Assembly (NCBI GenBank): GCA_020081605.1
Contig: JAHREC010000061.1
Coordinates: forward strand, 1-64,000
Length of the DNA: 64,000 bases
From: Albifimbria verrucaria
Taxonomy: Eukaryota > Ascomycota > Sordariomycetes > Hypocreales > Stachybotryaceae
Direction of reading: 5' to 3'
The notes beneath the pieces are model-generated. The model was not told the DNA's origin. It saw only the letters and a list, made by a program, of their open reading frames with translations, and did not search any database. Positions 1 to 11,959 of this stretch are shown here, one piece after another. A program made the position numbers and the translations under genes. The stretch's first letter is position 1. Every line of letters starts with the position of its first letter.

Positions 1-2915
1 TGTAATTCGGCTGATTGTCGGTGAGTCCATCCTATCCCTATGATGGCATCCGTCACGCCTAGGCCATCCGTCGTATTCCATTGAAGGTTCTGCCTGAATG
101 GCGTAGAGTAGCATCACTGCCACTGTGTTGTGACCGTTGATTTGTATGCTTTGCAATCTATGCCTCGACATCGGCAGAGGAAACCATCGACCGAGGAAAT
201 ACTACTGTTGCGGTTCGGGTCTGCCGTTTCGTGTTGGCTTGGTGCGTTCATAGAATGGTGTAAGATCCCCAGAGGGCCCGGTATTCTGTGGACCACCTAC
301 CACCGGGAGCCCACTTTTCATCGGAGAGGAGTCTTCGGGGTTTGGCTTCACGGGAGGCCTCGGCCCCCGGCCCTTCATTTTTTCTTCCCCAACGTGAGGG
401 CGGTGTAGTTTCCGACGATCGGGCGAGGGTGAAATAGGGCGTTGGATTAAACCGCGCGGCACAAGCTGCTTGATCTGGCCCAACAAATGCATACCCTGTA
501 CTTCTCGCATGGTTGGCAAATACTCTCCTTCGCATCGCATAAACCATCAAACCTCGAACTCCTCCCATCCCATCCCAAATATTGATTGTGGTAATAATTT
601 ACGACAACCGCCGTTCCCATAATTCAAGAAATTGATTCTAAAACAACCAGTGTCCTTTGTACGGATACGGAACCGGGAAGGGGAGGGGGTACGCTGGGGT
701 CTCTGCCATCAAGAGGGACTGACAGGAGCGGCTTGACAGCAGAACGAATGGACGTAGGTGGCATTTTTCTTGGTCCCTATCCGCCATCTATGAGGGCCAT
801 AGCTGACATGATTTCCAGATACCTTGAGAACAGGAGCTTCCGCGTGGTGTTTGTGCTTCCATTTCTCCAAGAGCTTATGCTCGTGTGATCTAGCCCACAA
901 TACACAATCAGCTCCATGCGAAGCAAAATTCCTCGCAAGCGATGCATTTCTATCACGACAAGAAATAAATTCTCTCGCCTCAAAAGAATCATGATTGCAG
1001 CCCATGTTCTAGATCTAGTCCCCGAAGAACTGAAGGCAACGTTATCCTTTGGGTTCTCCTGTGGGGATGTGATACGGGTGTGAAATGGGCAAAACCCGAG
1101 AAAGGATACCATCCGCAACAGTCTGGGGTTTCCCATCAACGGTGTTTGAAAGGGCCATCTCGGATGATCCGAATCCTGAATTGCGTAATTGAGGGAAATC
1201 TGAGGCTCGTCTGAAGGCTAAGAAGCAGATTCAGAATCCGTGTGTTACTGAAGATGTCTGAAATGGGGCTCCGTTTACCTGACGCTTGAGCGCTTCTCCA
1301 GAGAGATTACCAAGGCTGAGACTGTTATAATGTGCTGGTACATGAATTACCGGCTAATTTACTAAATTCTCAATGTTACTAGACTTTGCATGGTTTCAAC
1401 TGGCGGTATTTATTCTTGTCAGTAACATTTCCGGCACTTTGTGGTGCTCAAGGAGATATACTCTCGCCCACTTGAGATGCCGACCATCTACGTTGTAGTT
1501 ATGTGGATGATTGCTCCAAGTACCCTGTCAAAGCCTTTCAATAATATCCTGATAACCACCTTGGTGGATAATGCTCCAGGTCGCTTGGCTACCTCTTCTC
1601 TCGTCATGGTCGTCATCAACGTCATCAACCCTTCCTGCGACACCCTTGGTATCCCGTGGGCTGACACTGAGCTCCTGTCCCAGCCTCATCAATGCATTGC
1701 GTGCTTTGAAAGACTATTTTGTTGTATTGTTTGTTGTAGGCGTCGAGCATACCCAGCCCAGTGGTGTAGATTTCCATGTTGGTAGCAATATCTGTCCAGA
1801 TGTCGACTTGCGTGCTGATTGTTACCGATATCGAACATATTCTCGTCACTGACGGCTTGTAGGATCAACCGGTTAATCATCCGGTTTCTCACCCCGTTTA
1901 TCACCCAGTCGCGTCGCTCACCACCACCTGACGGTGTATCAACGTGAAGGTTGGCCAGTCTGTGTCGGTCGGGCACTCTAGGCAGTGCTTGTGTCGCTTG
2001 CATATAGTCCCTTGCGATACGCAACTGGCAGCTGCATTTCACTTACTTTAGCCAATTTCTCAAATGGCCCCTAGTTTCTGTGCCGAGACTTTGATAATTA
2101 TGCATCGCCCCAAAAGTTGGAAAAAGTCACTCTGTTTTGCTTTGCGATGAACTCCTAGCTGCACTTGCCAGCTATGTCTGTCGCATGCTCACCTTGATCG
2201 ACGGTCAAAGCTGACCGAATCTTCTCCAGATTTTCAGTAACGTCTCTCGATTAGACGAGGTCCTTGTCGTCTTCGAAGCCATCGCCTATGATATCGACGA
2301 TTTCGCCAACTGCCCTGGTTACCCCTATCTTTCTCTTTGCATCTTGAACAAATCAGACGTGCCTGTGAGTTCTGTTTACTTCTATCTTCGTACACGCTGT
2401 ACTTGATACACGGATTATTTGAAGTATCTCTTACTCGCAGCTGCCGTATGTGCCGCAGATGTCGTGTTAATTGGGGCTACCGATGACATTTGTTGCGTCG
2501 CCTTCGTATGAATCTTGGCGATCCGCTGCTGCTGGTTTATTGCAGGAATCGTCAATGATTTGAAAGGTATAGAGTATTGTAGCCCAATGTAGGTGTCAAA
2601 GCTATCCCTGCCGGGTGTGGTTCTGCGATGTTGTCATGAGTGCAACGGATAGCAGTCAACCCTAGTCATCCCGGACTACCAGTTCTCAACTCAATGTTGG
2701 CACCTTCATACTTGCGCCTTGTATGCCGCCGCGTGCGTTTGTACACTCTGCATATCATCTCAATGTTGACCAAATAAAGCGGCAAGATGTCTCTTTCAAT
2801 ACCAGCACTGATATCTTCCCCAACGCCGAGTCAATGTCACAGCCGTCATGTGTAATCCCGTCGCCATAATCGTCGTTATGCGTTGCGCTGCCACGATGGT
2901 CGAGGCCAGTGTTTG
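1..2915. other. gene-poor stretch, no gene assigned
   Basis: I assign no complete gene here. Two overlapping minus-strand reading frames at 202-568 are open, one Pro/Arg-rich, but neither resembles a family I know. Minus-strand frames at 1625-2042 and a plus-strand run at about 2251-2362 (reading ..EVLVVFEAIAYDIDDFANC..) have protein-like composition, yet no start, splice pattern or family can be fixed. Given the single-base errors elsewhere in this window, a real gene could be hidden at 1.6-2.4 kb. Confidence 0.4.
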
Positions 2916-4290
2916 CTATACCACAAGCCCAACCGGGGCTGCTTCGCTGAGCCTTCTCCTCTTCTCCCTCGTAAGCACAGCCTCGTCGTCTGATTCTTCC
3001 TCGAAGCTCCCGTTGAAGACATCGTTATAAGCTTCGCGCTTGCGCTTGCCGTTTGTATTTATCTCTTCTTCTTGTTCTTGTTCTTCTTCCTGCTCCTCAG
3101 TCTCGTCTTCGTCTTCCCAAGTCTTGATTTCATCCGCGTCGAAATCTCCAACCATGTCTTCCCCAAACGCCTTGCCTAGACGTTCTCGGAGTCCGAGTAT
3201 AGGCCAGATAGGAACCCTGGTGTATTCTATCTTGATTCCAGGAACACCCTCTTCATTGTCGTCTTGCGGGACGCGATTCGGGTCGTGAAATCGTTCTAGA
3301 AACTTGGCTGTTACGTGACCGGTGTAGACGAGGAATTCGGCTGTTTCGTTGTCATGAGAGAGGATCCTGAGCTTGATGTCTTGGAAATTTGGCCGCGGCG
3401 GCCTGGCATTGCCTGGCAACCACTGTGAACCCCTACGCGACGACGGTGGCGGCGTGCTGTAAAAGTGCCGTTGAGCCATGGCGAGAAAGATCCCCACAAA
3501 ATGAGCGTCATGATCCGGGTTCGTTGGCGCCAGCGTCTTCGCTCTCAGTTGTTGCAGACGATACACTGGCTCGTTCCAGCTTCGATCCGGGCCCGAGCTA
3601 CGCGATAAAGGTTCTTTCGTATTGACGCCAATTGGCCTTTGCTCATGTAGCAGAGCATGGGTGGATCGGATAGGTTGCCAGGCCCGGGGCTCGGACTCGA
3701 GGGAATGTTGAAGGAATCAGCCGGTTGCGTGGACACAGACTTGAATGACGACAAATTGTCGGTAGGATAACTCCATATGACTTGAGTGCGTATAGCATCT
3801 CTGTAGACGCGATCTCCGAAATAGAGGTGAAGCTCCGGGAGAAACTGCGGTCTGCCCAGAGCCTCAGGCCACAGCGTCATGAGGACGGTCCGCACAGCAT
3901 TGGAACTGAGCAAAGGGTGCATGGCCCCAGGCGAAAGAATCTCCGTCAATGCATCGCTAAGTGTCGTGATGGTATGCGACGGGTGCATATGTCCCCTGGA
4001 CGGTGGTGATCCGGGATTGTTGGCTGGCAAGGGTGTGCTGCAAGGGGGCAACTCGTCGAAATGAGCGCCGAGCAGCTGGCTGTGAAGGTCGGTCCAGCAG
4101 ATAGGGCGCAAAAAGAGCGAAACGCCGGCATGCTGGCGCAGCGTGTCAAAAAGCGAGCCCTTTTCTGGCCGACGAAGGCGTTTCCTTTTGGGTTTCGGGG
4201 TTGCGACGCGGACAGTTCGGCGGCGCAAGGTGACGGCGGCGATGGCGCGGAATCGCCACTGCCCGACAACGGGTGACAAGATGCAGGCAT
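2916..4290 (-). CDS. conserved hypothetical protein, acidic C-terminus (two frame breaks)
   Basis: I do not recognise a named family. The protein would be about 458 residues read from the ATG at 4290. It has a Pro/Ser-rich start, then a basic stretch KPKRKRLRRPEKG. A middle region follows with FDTLRQHAGVSLFLRP and SDALTEILSPGAMHPLL, then VYRLQQLRAKTLAPTNPDHD and LRILSHDNETAEFLVYTGHV. The tail is very acidic (about residues 385-405, mostly E, D and Q) and is followed by KRKRE and EKRRRLS, which look like nuclear-type basic clusters. Two single-base gaps split it, at the C run 4197-4200 and at 3574-3575. One base at each joins the three frames, and the total length is then divisible by three. 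No intron is needed. The acidic tail and basic clusters suggest a nuclear protein, which is inference only. That this is one gene is fairly sure; its function is unknown. Confidence 0.6.
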
Positions 4291-5962
4291 GTCCAGCGGA
4301 ACGCGTCAACGCGTCAATGGACTACGGTGAGCCTGCGCTCGAGCCGGGCTTTGGGTGAGGATGGATCAAGGCAAGGACGATGCGTGCAGTCTGCGCAAGA
4401 AACTTGCTTTAGCCATCAACGTTGTTGTTGCAGCATTTCGATGGATTGAGGAAAACGGAAACGCGAACTGTTCTGGTTAGCGTGTTAAAGTATGTTGCAA
4501 TTTAACCCCCTCCCCGCGGCCAATTATCGTCCCCTACTCCGTAGTGACTTGACTTTTGTCTTGACCGAGGGCGAATCTCCAGCATCCCCACCGCCGTTGA
4601 TCCCCTAACGACTAGGCACAAAAGAGGCAGCGACTTATTTTAGGCGTGTCCACAGAGCCAGCAAGGGACGGGGCTAAGGCGTCTCCTCTGACGATCCGAT
4701 CTGGCCCTGTCCCCTCCCTTGCCTGTAGAGAGAGAGTCTAGGCATACAGACCTGCACTTGACATGGTGGCTAGTGGGGGCCGCCACCGGTGGCCCTATCA
4801 GCTGTATCCCCACATTACTGTGCCGTGCCTCCTACATCACAACGCAGTTGCTGACCTGCATCTAGACACAACGTAGCCAGGACCAAAGTGTCTACGCCGG
4901 GTGTAGAGAGTCTTCGATGCAAAAGTAGAGGATGCTGATGCGGTGGCCGCTCGTTTTTCCGTGTTTTATCAATTTTCTTGGGTAAATCCCGTGGTCCAAC
5001 TACCTATTGCCTCTCATCCAGTTTCTTACTGCTCCTGATCTGACAAGCTCTCTTTCTGACCGGTCTCGTTGTTTTCTGTTATGGCGAACGGGCCAACTTA
5101 CGGAGCCAACCCCAGTCTCAAAGGGCCACATGCAGTACTACATAAACTGCTATGGAGAGAAGGGGAACATTGGCCAACCACCCTCCCCTGTTTGATATGC
5201 TTGATGTGCAAAAAGGCCACAACTGTGACAGTTTGACCACTCGGGAGCTGAAGCATGCTTCCGTCCTGCCTCCCTGTCAATGCCTGCACTGATTCGTACA
5301 GCCGCTATGTTTGCCAGCCACTCATTGGCAAAGAGATGCTTGTGCTGATGTTAATCACCATGCTCCATCGGGTTTCGTTGAGTGGTGAACGTCAGGGCCT
5401 GGTGTCTGGCAAATTGAACATCTAAGACAAAGGGTCTGAGAGGAAAATGCACTGTTCATAAAGGAGATTGAGATAATGGCAGCTATTTCAGAAAATATAC
5501 GTATGGGAAGGCACGATACGCACTCTCGCGGAATCTCATGAAAGGCTGGGCTGGGTTCGTCGCGCGAGCTATGCCAACGCGGGAGCCTCTTCCGGCGGCG
5601 GCGGCGGCGGCTACCTTGTCGGCGCCTATATGTGCTGTTCCCACTACGGCTGTCACATCCTCTACCGTCAGCCTTCTTCCACCTACATCAAGCACGCGTC
5701 TGCCGCTTCCTCCCTACGCCTGCGCGAGTTGTCTATTGGTTACTACTTAGAGGCAGGGTCTGTTCGGTATCATTACACTGCCCAGCGTCATTGCATCTAG
5801 TCACGAATTTTCGCGGATAGCGCAATCTTCTCTTAATCTCCCATCTCATTTCGCTCTTGCCTCTGCCTCGCCCTGCTTCGCCTCGCCCTGCTCTGCCTGC
5901 GCCCTCCACTTTTGCCCCATTCGCCGCCTCCCTCCCTTCCCTGCTGGCCGCATACGATCGCA
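4291..5962. other. intergenic, no gene seen
   Basis: No convincing reading frame. A short GGC trinucleotide run lies near 5594-5612. The last 150 bases before 5963 are C/T-rich, as in many fungal promoters, and probably form the leader of the next gene. Confidence 0.5.
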
Positions 5963-6857
5963 ATGAATTTCTTCCTCGTCCTGTGGGCATTGCTGCTCCC
6001 AATCAGTTTCTGCCTCGAGGTCACCCGGGATCTCCCTGTACCAGTCTCTGTATGGGCGTTGGAAACATCTCGGGAATCGTCTGCCATGATGACCAGTTTT
6101 CAACTTCACCAGAGGGGTTAGAATACAAGGATTGCATTGAGTGCCTTGAGAAAAGCATCCATTTCAATGAAAACCAGTCTGATCTCCAATGGTACCTGTG
6201 TGAGCATTATTTCTGTCTGATCGACGTGCAAGAGAACGACTGACAAAATTCCAAGACTATTTACGATACATGGCTAGCACATGTGTGCTTTCATCCCCGA
6301 TGAGCCGTCTGATAAGCTTGCCAATTCCCCATGCATTACGGATGATGCTTGCGGGCAATTAGAGGCATACCTCACAGCCGACAAGCTATCGCAAGACAAC
6401 GAGCAGATGTTCAGTTACTGTACATCAAACGGAGGCAGAACTTTCGGTGGCGACATGATTTGGGGTTGTACCAGCTGTCTCCGTTTCAGCCGCAACCTTA
6501 CCTATCTTCACAATGGTAAATGCTTCACAGTTTAATGCTCGGCATATTGGCTGACGTATGCACATAGCTGTGACCGCACTTGAAGCCGCCTGCTTACAAA
6601 GGCCGAAACCTGGGAAGCTACTTAGTCTCAGCGGCGGCGTACTCGAACCAAACCCAATCGAAATCGTGCCACCGACCGAAGACATCCGTGACAGTCCCAA
6701 CGGCGCCAGGACCGATAATCTAACACCTGGTGCCATAGTCGGCATCGCTCTCGGAATTGTCCTTGCTGTGGCCGGGCCTTCCACTCTCATCATCATGGTC
6801 TGGCGGCGCCGGAGAGCTCAGACCAGGAGTAGTACACGAACAGCTCCGCAGTCATAA
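5963..6857 (+). CDS. fungal LPXTG-domain-type single-pass surface protein (two frame breaks)
   Basis: This matches a family of secreted, Cys-rich fungal membrane proteins usually named LPXTG-domain-containing protein; its function is unknown. The ATG at 5963 opens a signal peptide (MNFFLVLWALLLPISFC). The luminal part has the family pattern GSPCTSLC, IVCHDDQFSTS, YKDCIECLEKS, CTSCLRFSRNLTYL and LEAACLQRPKPG. A membrane helix at about residues 225-246 (PGAIVGIALGIVLAVAGPST) is followed by RRRR. I place introns at 6200-6255 (GTGAGC, branch CTGAC) and 6516-6567 (GTAAAT, branch CTGAC). Single bases are missing at the C run 6024-6026 and the T run 6289-6291. With them the product is 262 residues and in frame. 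The cytoplasmic tail is shorter than in relatives. Another frame just downstream (KQRYCDDMRLDIPGDP) may be its true continuation, so the end is uncertain. Confidence 0.75.
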
Positions 6858-7960
6858 ACAGCGCTACTGCGATGATATGAGGCTCGATATTCCCGGAGAC
6901 CCTTTGGGCGGTCCTACATGTTTTGAGGTGCTGTCTCTGGGGCTGTCATCGATGGTACCGAGGAATTTGCATATGCCGAGAGAGTACTTGCCGCTTCCGG
7001 TGGTAACTGACGGCGGGGACACACGTTGGCATGAGCGGACGATCGCGCGCTGTTCCAATGGACTCTTTCTATATCGCCCCTACATCTTTTTGTCTCGCTC
7101 TCTGCGTGTGTGTACATATATACATATATACATCAATGATATAGATATATGTATTTGCATCTGAAACGTTCTCTGCATTCGTCTTACAGGAAAAGGCAAG
7201 GTGTTTCCTCATGCCAATAGACCAAAAGCTTCATCAATGGCTCTGCATAATGCAAGGGCATTGCCTTGCCACACATTATAAGCCTACAAGAGCCCTAGGT
7301 CATGGTCTCTGTGTTATAGCTGCCATAGCTGCTGTCCCTATTTTCCGTAGCAATTCGTCGTGCAGAGCAGATTGACACCACCAACTGTAAACATTCATAT
7401 TTTGTGTTAGTCCTGCGACGAATCATCTGCCTAGACTGCATGATACTAAGAATTTCACTGAATTTCAATGAATTTCATTGTATCAAAACCTGCACGGCTA
7501 CAGGATCATTTTATCTTTGTTATACTGTGGAGATGCTTTGTGATGTTGCCCATTGCGGAATATGGTCCTCGCCTGCAATGCTGTTGAGTGAGCAGGTTCA
7601 CATGGCCGGACCTTCAGTGATCAACATTTCCGAAACTTGGAGAAATTGAGATCAGAAGCACCACTTTAAGGTTTACAATGTCATGTCTTTGGCTGGTGAA
7701 TGTTGGTATGGAACTCATTGAGCTTTGAACTATCCCTAAATCGTTTCCTGGGTCCCGAGCCTGAAGGCCCCATTGGGCTCATGTTGCCATGAATAACATG
7801 AAGGCCACAATATATAACGTATCGTCCGCCCGCTCCATCAGACTATCTTGTGCTGCAAATTATGATGGTTTCCAGAATTAATAGCACATGGAGACCTGGG
7901 AATATGAACACCAGGCATACAAGGGACGGAATATTCTAGTAAGAAAATTGCAAGCAAGGT
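6858..7960. other. intergenic
   Basis: Apart from the possible extension of the upstream gene (to about 7060) and an AT dinucleotide-rich patch near 7110-7160, I see nothing here. Confidence 0.4.
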
Positions 7961-8460
7961 TAAGCCCTTTATCCATTCAGCTAACTGTCCTTGATGGAGA
8001 AGCATTCCTCACATCCACTGTAGTAGTGGTTTACGCTCGCGTTCAGGGCCGACAGAGACGGAGACTGCGGTAAGTGCATTCGAAAGTCCACTGATGAGAC
8101 CCGGAATGACAGTATTGATAGACCTACTGGGTGACAGACGTCTTACTTACATCGACGCGGCCCCAACCAGATGCGGGCAGCTTTCTAATCCCAAGCAAGG
8201 CTCGTCACCCTAAATAAACGATTGGTTGTGTAAAATATGCTTGTCTAGGTCAAGGATGGTGATACGGCTACAGTCCCAGTTTCCTCTCACTCGCGCTCTT
8301 TTCCCGCGCCAAGGACGATGACTCTGTGCTTTGGTGTTTGCCCGCGCATAAGCCCTGAGCGAGCTACAGTGCTACATCGACATTGTCGTCATAAGTGGGC
8401 AGCCTCAGTGATTAACAATGAATGCGCAGAATGACAGGGGTAGATCCTCGCCGAGATGAA
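7961..8460 (-). repeat. diverged copy A of a duplicated segment with a decayed RING-like ORF
   Basis: This stretch matches 15560-16210 along most of its length, with many substitutions and gaps. Shared anchors include the blocks around 8026-8045 and 15624-15643 (GTGGTTTACGCTCGCG), the TGCATTCGAAA blocks, the GTGACAGACGTCT blocks and GTCAAGGATGG. On the minus strand it keeps a remnant of the small zinc-finger ORF of copy B, reading QYCHSGSHQWTFECTY and LRLCR. Two of the zinc-binding cysteines are lost, and about 240 bp including the start are deleted. It is a non-functional duplicate. Scattered copies suggest an old mobile or segmental duplication, but I see no terminal repeats or target-site duplications. 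Confidence 0.6.
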
Positions 8461-8917
8461 TGACACCCCACCCGTCAACGAACAATCGCTTCGCTTTCGC
8501 ACCGCTTACCTGGATGCACTGCTACTCCCTGTACTAGGCTGAGACTGGTGGGGTATGCATGGGTGAGGACGCGTTTGGGGAATTCCTCGCTAAATGACCC
8601 ACAGGGAGTCCCTGTGAGTGTTCTGTCATGTTCACGAGTCGAAACCATGCTTGCTCTCCTCACTAGTATGACATGATCGTTACCCTATGGGTATTTCCGG
8701 CATACGAACAGCTATGCCTGTTCTCCGTCAAATCCCCCAAATTTAAATTGTGACCAGGCCCCAGAAGAAATGCACTCGTGGTCTGCAGCTGTCCATTCCC
8801 GCCAATAAAGGTTCAAACGATCGATCGAGCATTTCTAACCAAACACGGAGCCTGGACCTACTTACATCGACCGAACAACCTTCATCCGCATAATCTCGCC
8901 GGAGGCATAAATTTATC
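8461..8917. other. intergenic, upstream of the Nudix gene
   Basis: No gene seen. It presumably holds the promoter of the Nudix gene. I see no clear TATA box at a usual distance from the ATG at 8918. Confidence 0.4.
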
Positions 8918-9873
8918 ATGGATGTCAATATTTACCTGCAATATATTCAGCATTGCAACAACTTCAGTCCAGATCATGCTGAACTGTTCAAATTCTACCT
9001 CGGTGGCCATGATAAGCCGCTTGGACTCATTCATCCAGACTTCATTGATGACTTGGACTGGGAAGTTGAGGGATTCATTGTTGACAAGACAGAACGCAAG
9101 GTCACTGTGAAAGTGAACCTCAAAGATGAAAATGCGTCTGTGGTCCTGTTAGAAATGTGTATCAACCTTATGAAAACGAATAGGAAATTTCCCGGATTTC
9201 AGAAGTGGCTAGAAAGTTACTACCAGTCACTGAGAGACGCCAATATCACGCCAGATATTCATCCAATTCAAGGCCTCCCGTGTCAGTCGACCACTTTCGG
9301 CGTTCCAAGTGCCCTCAGAGGTGTTCTTGGAATCGTTACCAGCGGCATACATTTAGTTCTTTACACAGAGGATGGCGCCTGGGTAGTGAAACGTCCTGAG
9401 TCTGCGACTTACTCAGGTAAACTGGACCAACTTGTCGCGGGAGGTATGGAGACACGCGACAACCTCGATCCCTTAAAAACACTCAAAGAGAAGCCTTCGA
9501 GGAGGCCGGGCTGAAAGTAGATACATCAACGATGGAAGTATTTCACCAAGAGAAGTATATAGGCAAAATTGAGATCCGCGGTAATCTCTCGTTCTACTGT
9601 CGGAAAGACAAATCCGCTGGGCGTGAGAAAGACCAGCTCGAGCCGGGGGTTCGATATATATATTATCTCAAAGTGGATGCTTCCTTCATTGCCAAGCAAC
9701 GAGAGAAAGGCATGGGTATCCCAACGCTGTATAGCATCAGCGATTTGGAAAGGAGCATCAATGAGAAGCAGTGGAAACTTAGCTCGGGGCTGGCTATGGT
9801 GCATTTTCTTGAATGGCGTAGGGGCTTGAAAAACGATAAACTTCGTGCAGCACTTAGGCGGAAGCTCCTCTGA
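8918..9873 (+). CDS. Nudix hydrolase, DUF4743 / Tnr3-like type (one frame break)
   Basis: Probable cytosolic Nudix pyrophosphohydrolase of the group found next to or fused with thiamine pyrophosphokinase (Tnr3). The 318-residue product starts at ATG 8918 (MDVNIYLQYIQHCNNF). The N-terminal DUF4743-like part (1-145) includes PLGLIHPDFIDDL, followed by FGVPSALRGVLGIVTSGIHL. The Nudix box lies at about 173-197: GGMETRDNLDPLKTLK, then REAFEEAGL. REAFEEAGL fits the consensus REUxEExGU. The glycine half is two residues longer than usual, and the first box glutamate seems replaced by Asp, which may weaken metal binding. The box is cut by one missing base at the A run 9485-9487; with it the frame continues to the stop at 9873. 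No intron is needed. The substrate cannot be told from sequence, and thiamine-phosphate-type substrates are only a family-based guess. Confidence 0.75.
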
Positions 9874-10767
9874 ATGATGGTACTCGAAAATGGTATAGGC
9901 GGTTCAGTATATAGAAGCGTTCTATCTCTTTTCAAAATGACATGCTTTTTCTCGATCGTTAGGACGAGTACCACCACTGCCCGCATTTCATGGCCGGTTA
10001 CTGTGAAGACATAGCCAGCAACATCGCAATTATGACAAGTAAAGACACACATTATGTGTCTTATGATTAACAAATGCTCCGTAGAGATACGAGGCAGAAA
10101 AATTCGTATTCATCGAATATTGCAAAATATGCATGGCTGCCCATTATTTATGAGGGTGGACGGACTGTAAATGAATAGCCTAGGTGTACCCGAGTCATCC
10201 ACAACACCTATCTATCACTTGCGATGCACTCATCACTGACTTTGCGTTCACAGTCTTCTGCAATAGGATAGAAACCACAAAACAGTTTCCGGAAGCTTGG
10301 TACAACATTCATGCCAATCCTACACAACGTAAGAGGATGGAGTTTTATTTACGCTCGTCACTGCGATGCACACAAGCACTCTAGGAAATCGACCACGGCT
10401 TTCAGAGTGCCATTGTTGCTGCATGACTACGCCTAACTAATGAGGCGACTCCCATGTAAGCCGATCTTAACCCACTCCACTTTCTGCACAAAAGTCAGTG
10501 CTCAAAGCCAAAAATGGACAGCAAAGCACGTTTCATTGGTGCAATACTCTAGAGTCGAAGCATGGCAGATCGGCATTGCACATTGGGGTTTATAGCGGTA
10601 GTGAATTCTTTGGGACTTTCATCTATCATGACGTCTAAAATTATCGGCATGAACTCCGCCTTCTTCCTGGCCCCGTTGGCCTGACCTTGTCGACGGATCC
10701 CGGCGATGTTTCACTACAGTCTACCTGCCATATATACGGACTATCTACAAGGCATAAGCTCCTGAGC
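9874..10767. other. intergenic
   Basis: Short reading frames on both strands only. I assign no gene between the Nudix stop and the end of the SSN3-like gene. Confidence 0.4.
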
Positions 10768-11959
10768 CTACGCTTTGACACGCTTTGATGATAGCGACGA
10801 ACGGTCCGGTATGCCATTGCGCTTGCTTCCTGATTGACCACCTGAATAGACATTATTGTCAACTTGGCGACACGGATACTCAATCTGGGTGTCCTTGAAG
10901 ATACTGTCTTCGGTGCAGTTCGTGCTAAAAGAGGCGATGTTAGGGCCTCCTTTGCAGTGAGGCGCTTCTCGGGGTTGTACTCGAGAAGTCCCTTTAGAAT
11001 ATTGTATCCCTCGATATCTAATGAGTCGTTGGCTGTGGAACCGGAATTGAAGCTCAAGTTCACCTTGTCAATGGCGCCATTGTACCATCTTTTAAGAGGT
11101 TGGTTGTCGTTGGAACGGTCATAACCACCACCAGAATAGTCCCGGCTAGAAGATTTGTTTCGGCCTTGGGCTTGTTTATCTCGTTGATAGTGGCGACTGC
11201 GTGGTTGGCTGTGGCGATACTGGCTTTGGTGTGAGTAGGCATCTAGTTGGAGCCCGCTAAGCTGCTCGTAATGGGGCATTCTGGACAGCAGAGGCTAATT
11301 TCCTCGGTCGGCAAACCCATGATGTCTATGATTTTCTGCATCTCATTACTCTCGATGTGTAGGGCTGCTGGACAGCTGCGTGAGGTGGTGGTGAATGATC
11401 TGGAGTGAGTCGTGCTCGGCGTACTCAAACACCAGGTAAATATCATGCTGCTCGAGGATGATCTCGACAAGGGCTAATGATGTTTCCATGGCGTATCTCG
11501 GCGCAGAGGCTCATTTCGCGGATAGCAATCTGCGATACACTCGTGTAGCTAGACTGTTCGACCCTATGCCCATGTACAGACTTGAACTTCTTAATGGCCA
11601 CCATACTGTCATCAGGAAAGCCAGTTCCTATGTTACAGGACGGGTCGTGCCTTCGGACACCTCGCCATAGGTGCCGCTGCCAATAACACCGTCGATGCAG
11701 TACTTTCTAGCAACGTGAATCTTGAGCTCATAAACTATAGATCGGCCAGATCAACGGTAAGCGGGTGATAGAGAAGACCGCCTGAGACAATGAGGAATGT
11801 AAAGATCTGATTAACGTAATGAGAGAGCCGTAGGGGAACTCTACCTCCACTGCTACTTCCTCGATGGCCGCTTCTCCGCTCATCGAACCAGCGGCCGGAC
11901 CCGAGGCACTGGTTGTTTAGTTCGTCAGGCTCATAGGAAGAAGTCGTGCTCGCTAGCAT
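10768..11959 (-). pseudogene. ssn3: CDK8/SSN3 (Srb10-type) Mediator kinase with its catalytic core missing
   Basis: SSN3 is the cyclin-dependent kinase of the Mediator CDK8 module in the nucleus. Exon 1 (11959-11845) begins MLASTTSSYEPDELNN. An intron at 11782-11844 is followed by YHPLTVDLADL, YELKIHVARKYC, the Gly-loop IGSGTYGEV, MVAIKKFK with the ATP lysine, QIAIREMSLC and LVFEYAEHD-LQIIHHH. The sequence then jumps from SSSPTHRE straight to NEMQKIIDIMGLPTEE. The HRD loop, DFG-equivalent and APE segments, about 150 residues, are absent. After that it continues MPHYEQLSGLQLDAY, LEYNPEKRLTAKEAL and a tail ending SSLSSKRVKA at 10768. The tail needs one base at the A run 10927-10930. Several further frame breaks lie in the N-lobe, and the tryptophan of the usual EEIWPLLSRMP segment is replaced by a stop-like TAG. 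As sequenced it cannot be an active kinase. It could be a true pseudogene or an assembly deletion of the real gene; SSN3 is normally single copy. Confidence 0.75.

Noticed and set aside
2916..9873. Calling the hypothetical gene, the LPXTG-type gene and the Nudix gene pseudogenes
   Set aside because: Each break is one base short at a homopolymer and repairs to a length divisible by three with conserved motifs; sequencing error is the simpler reading.
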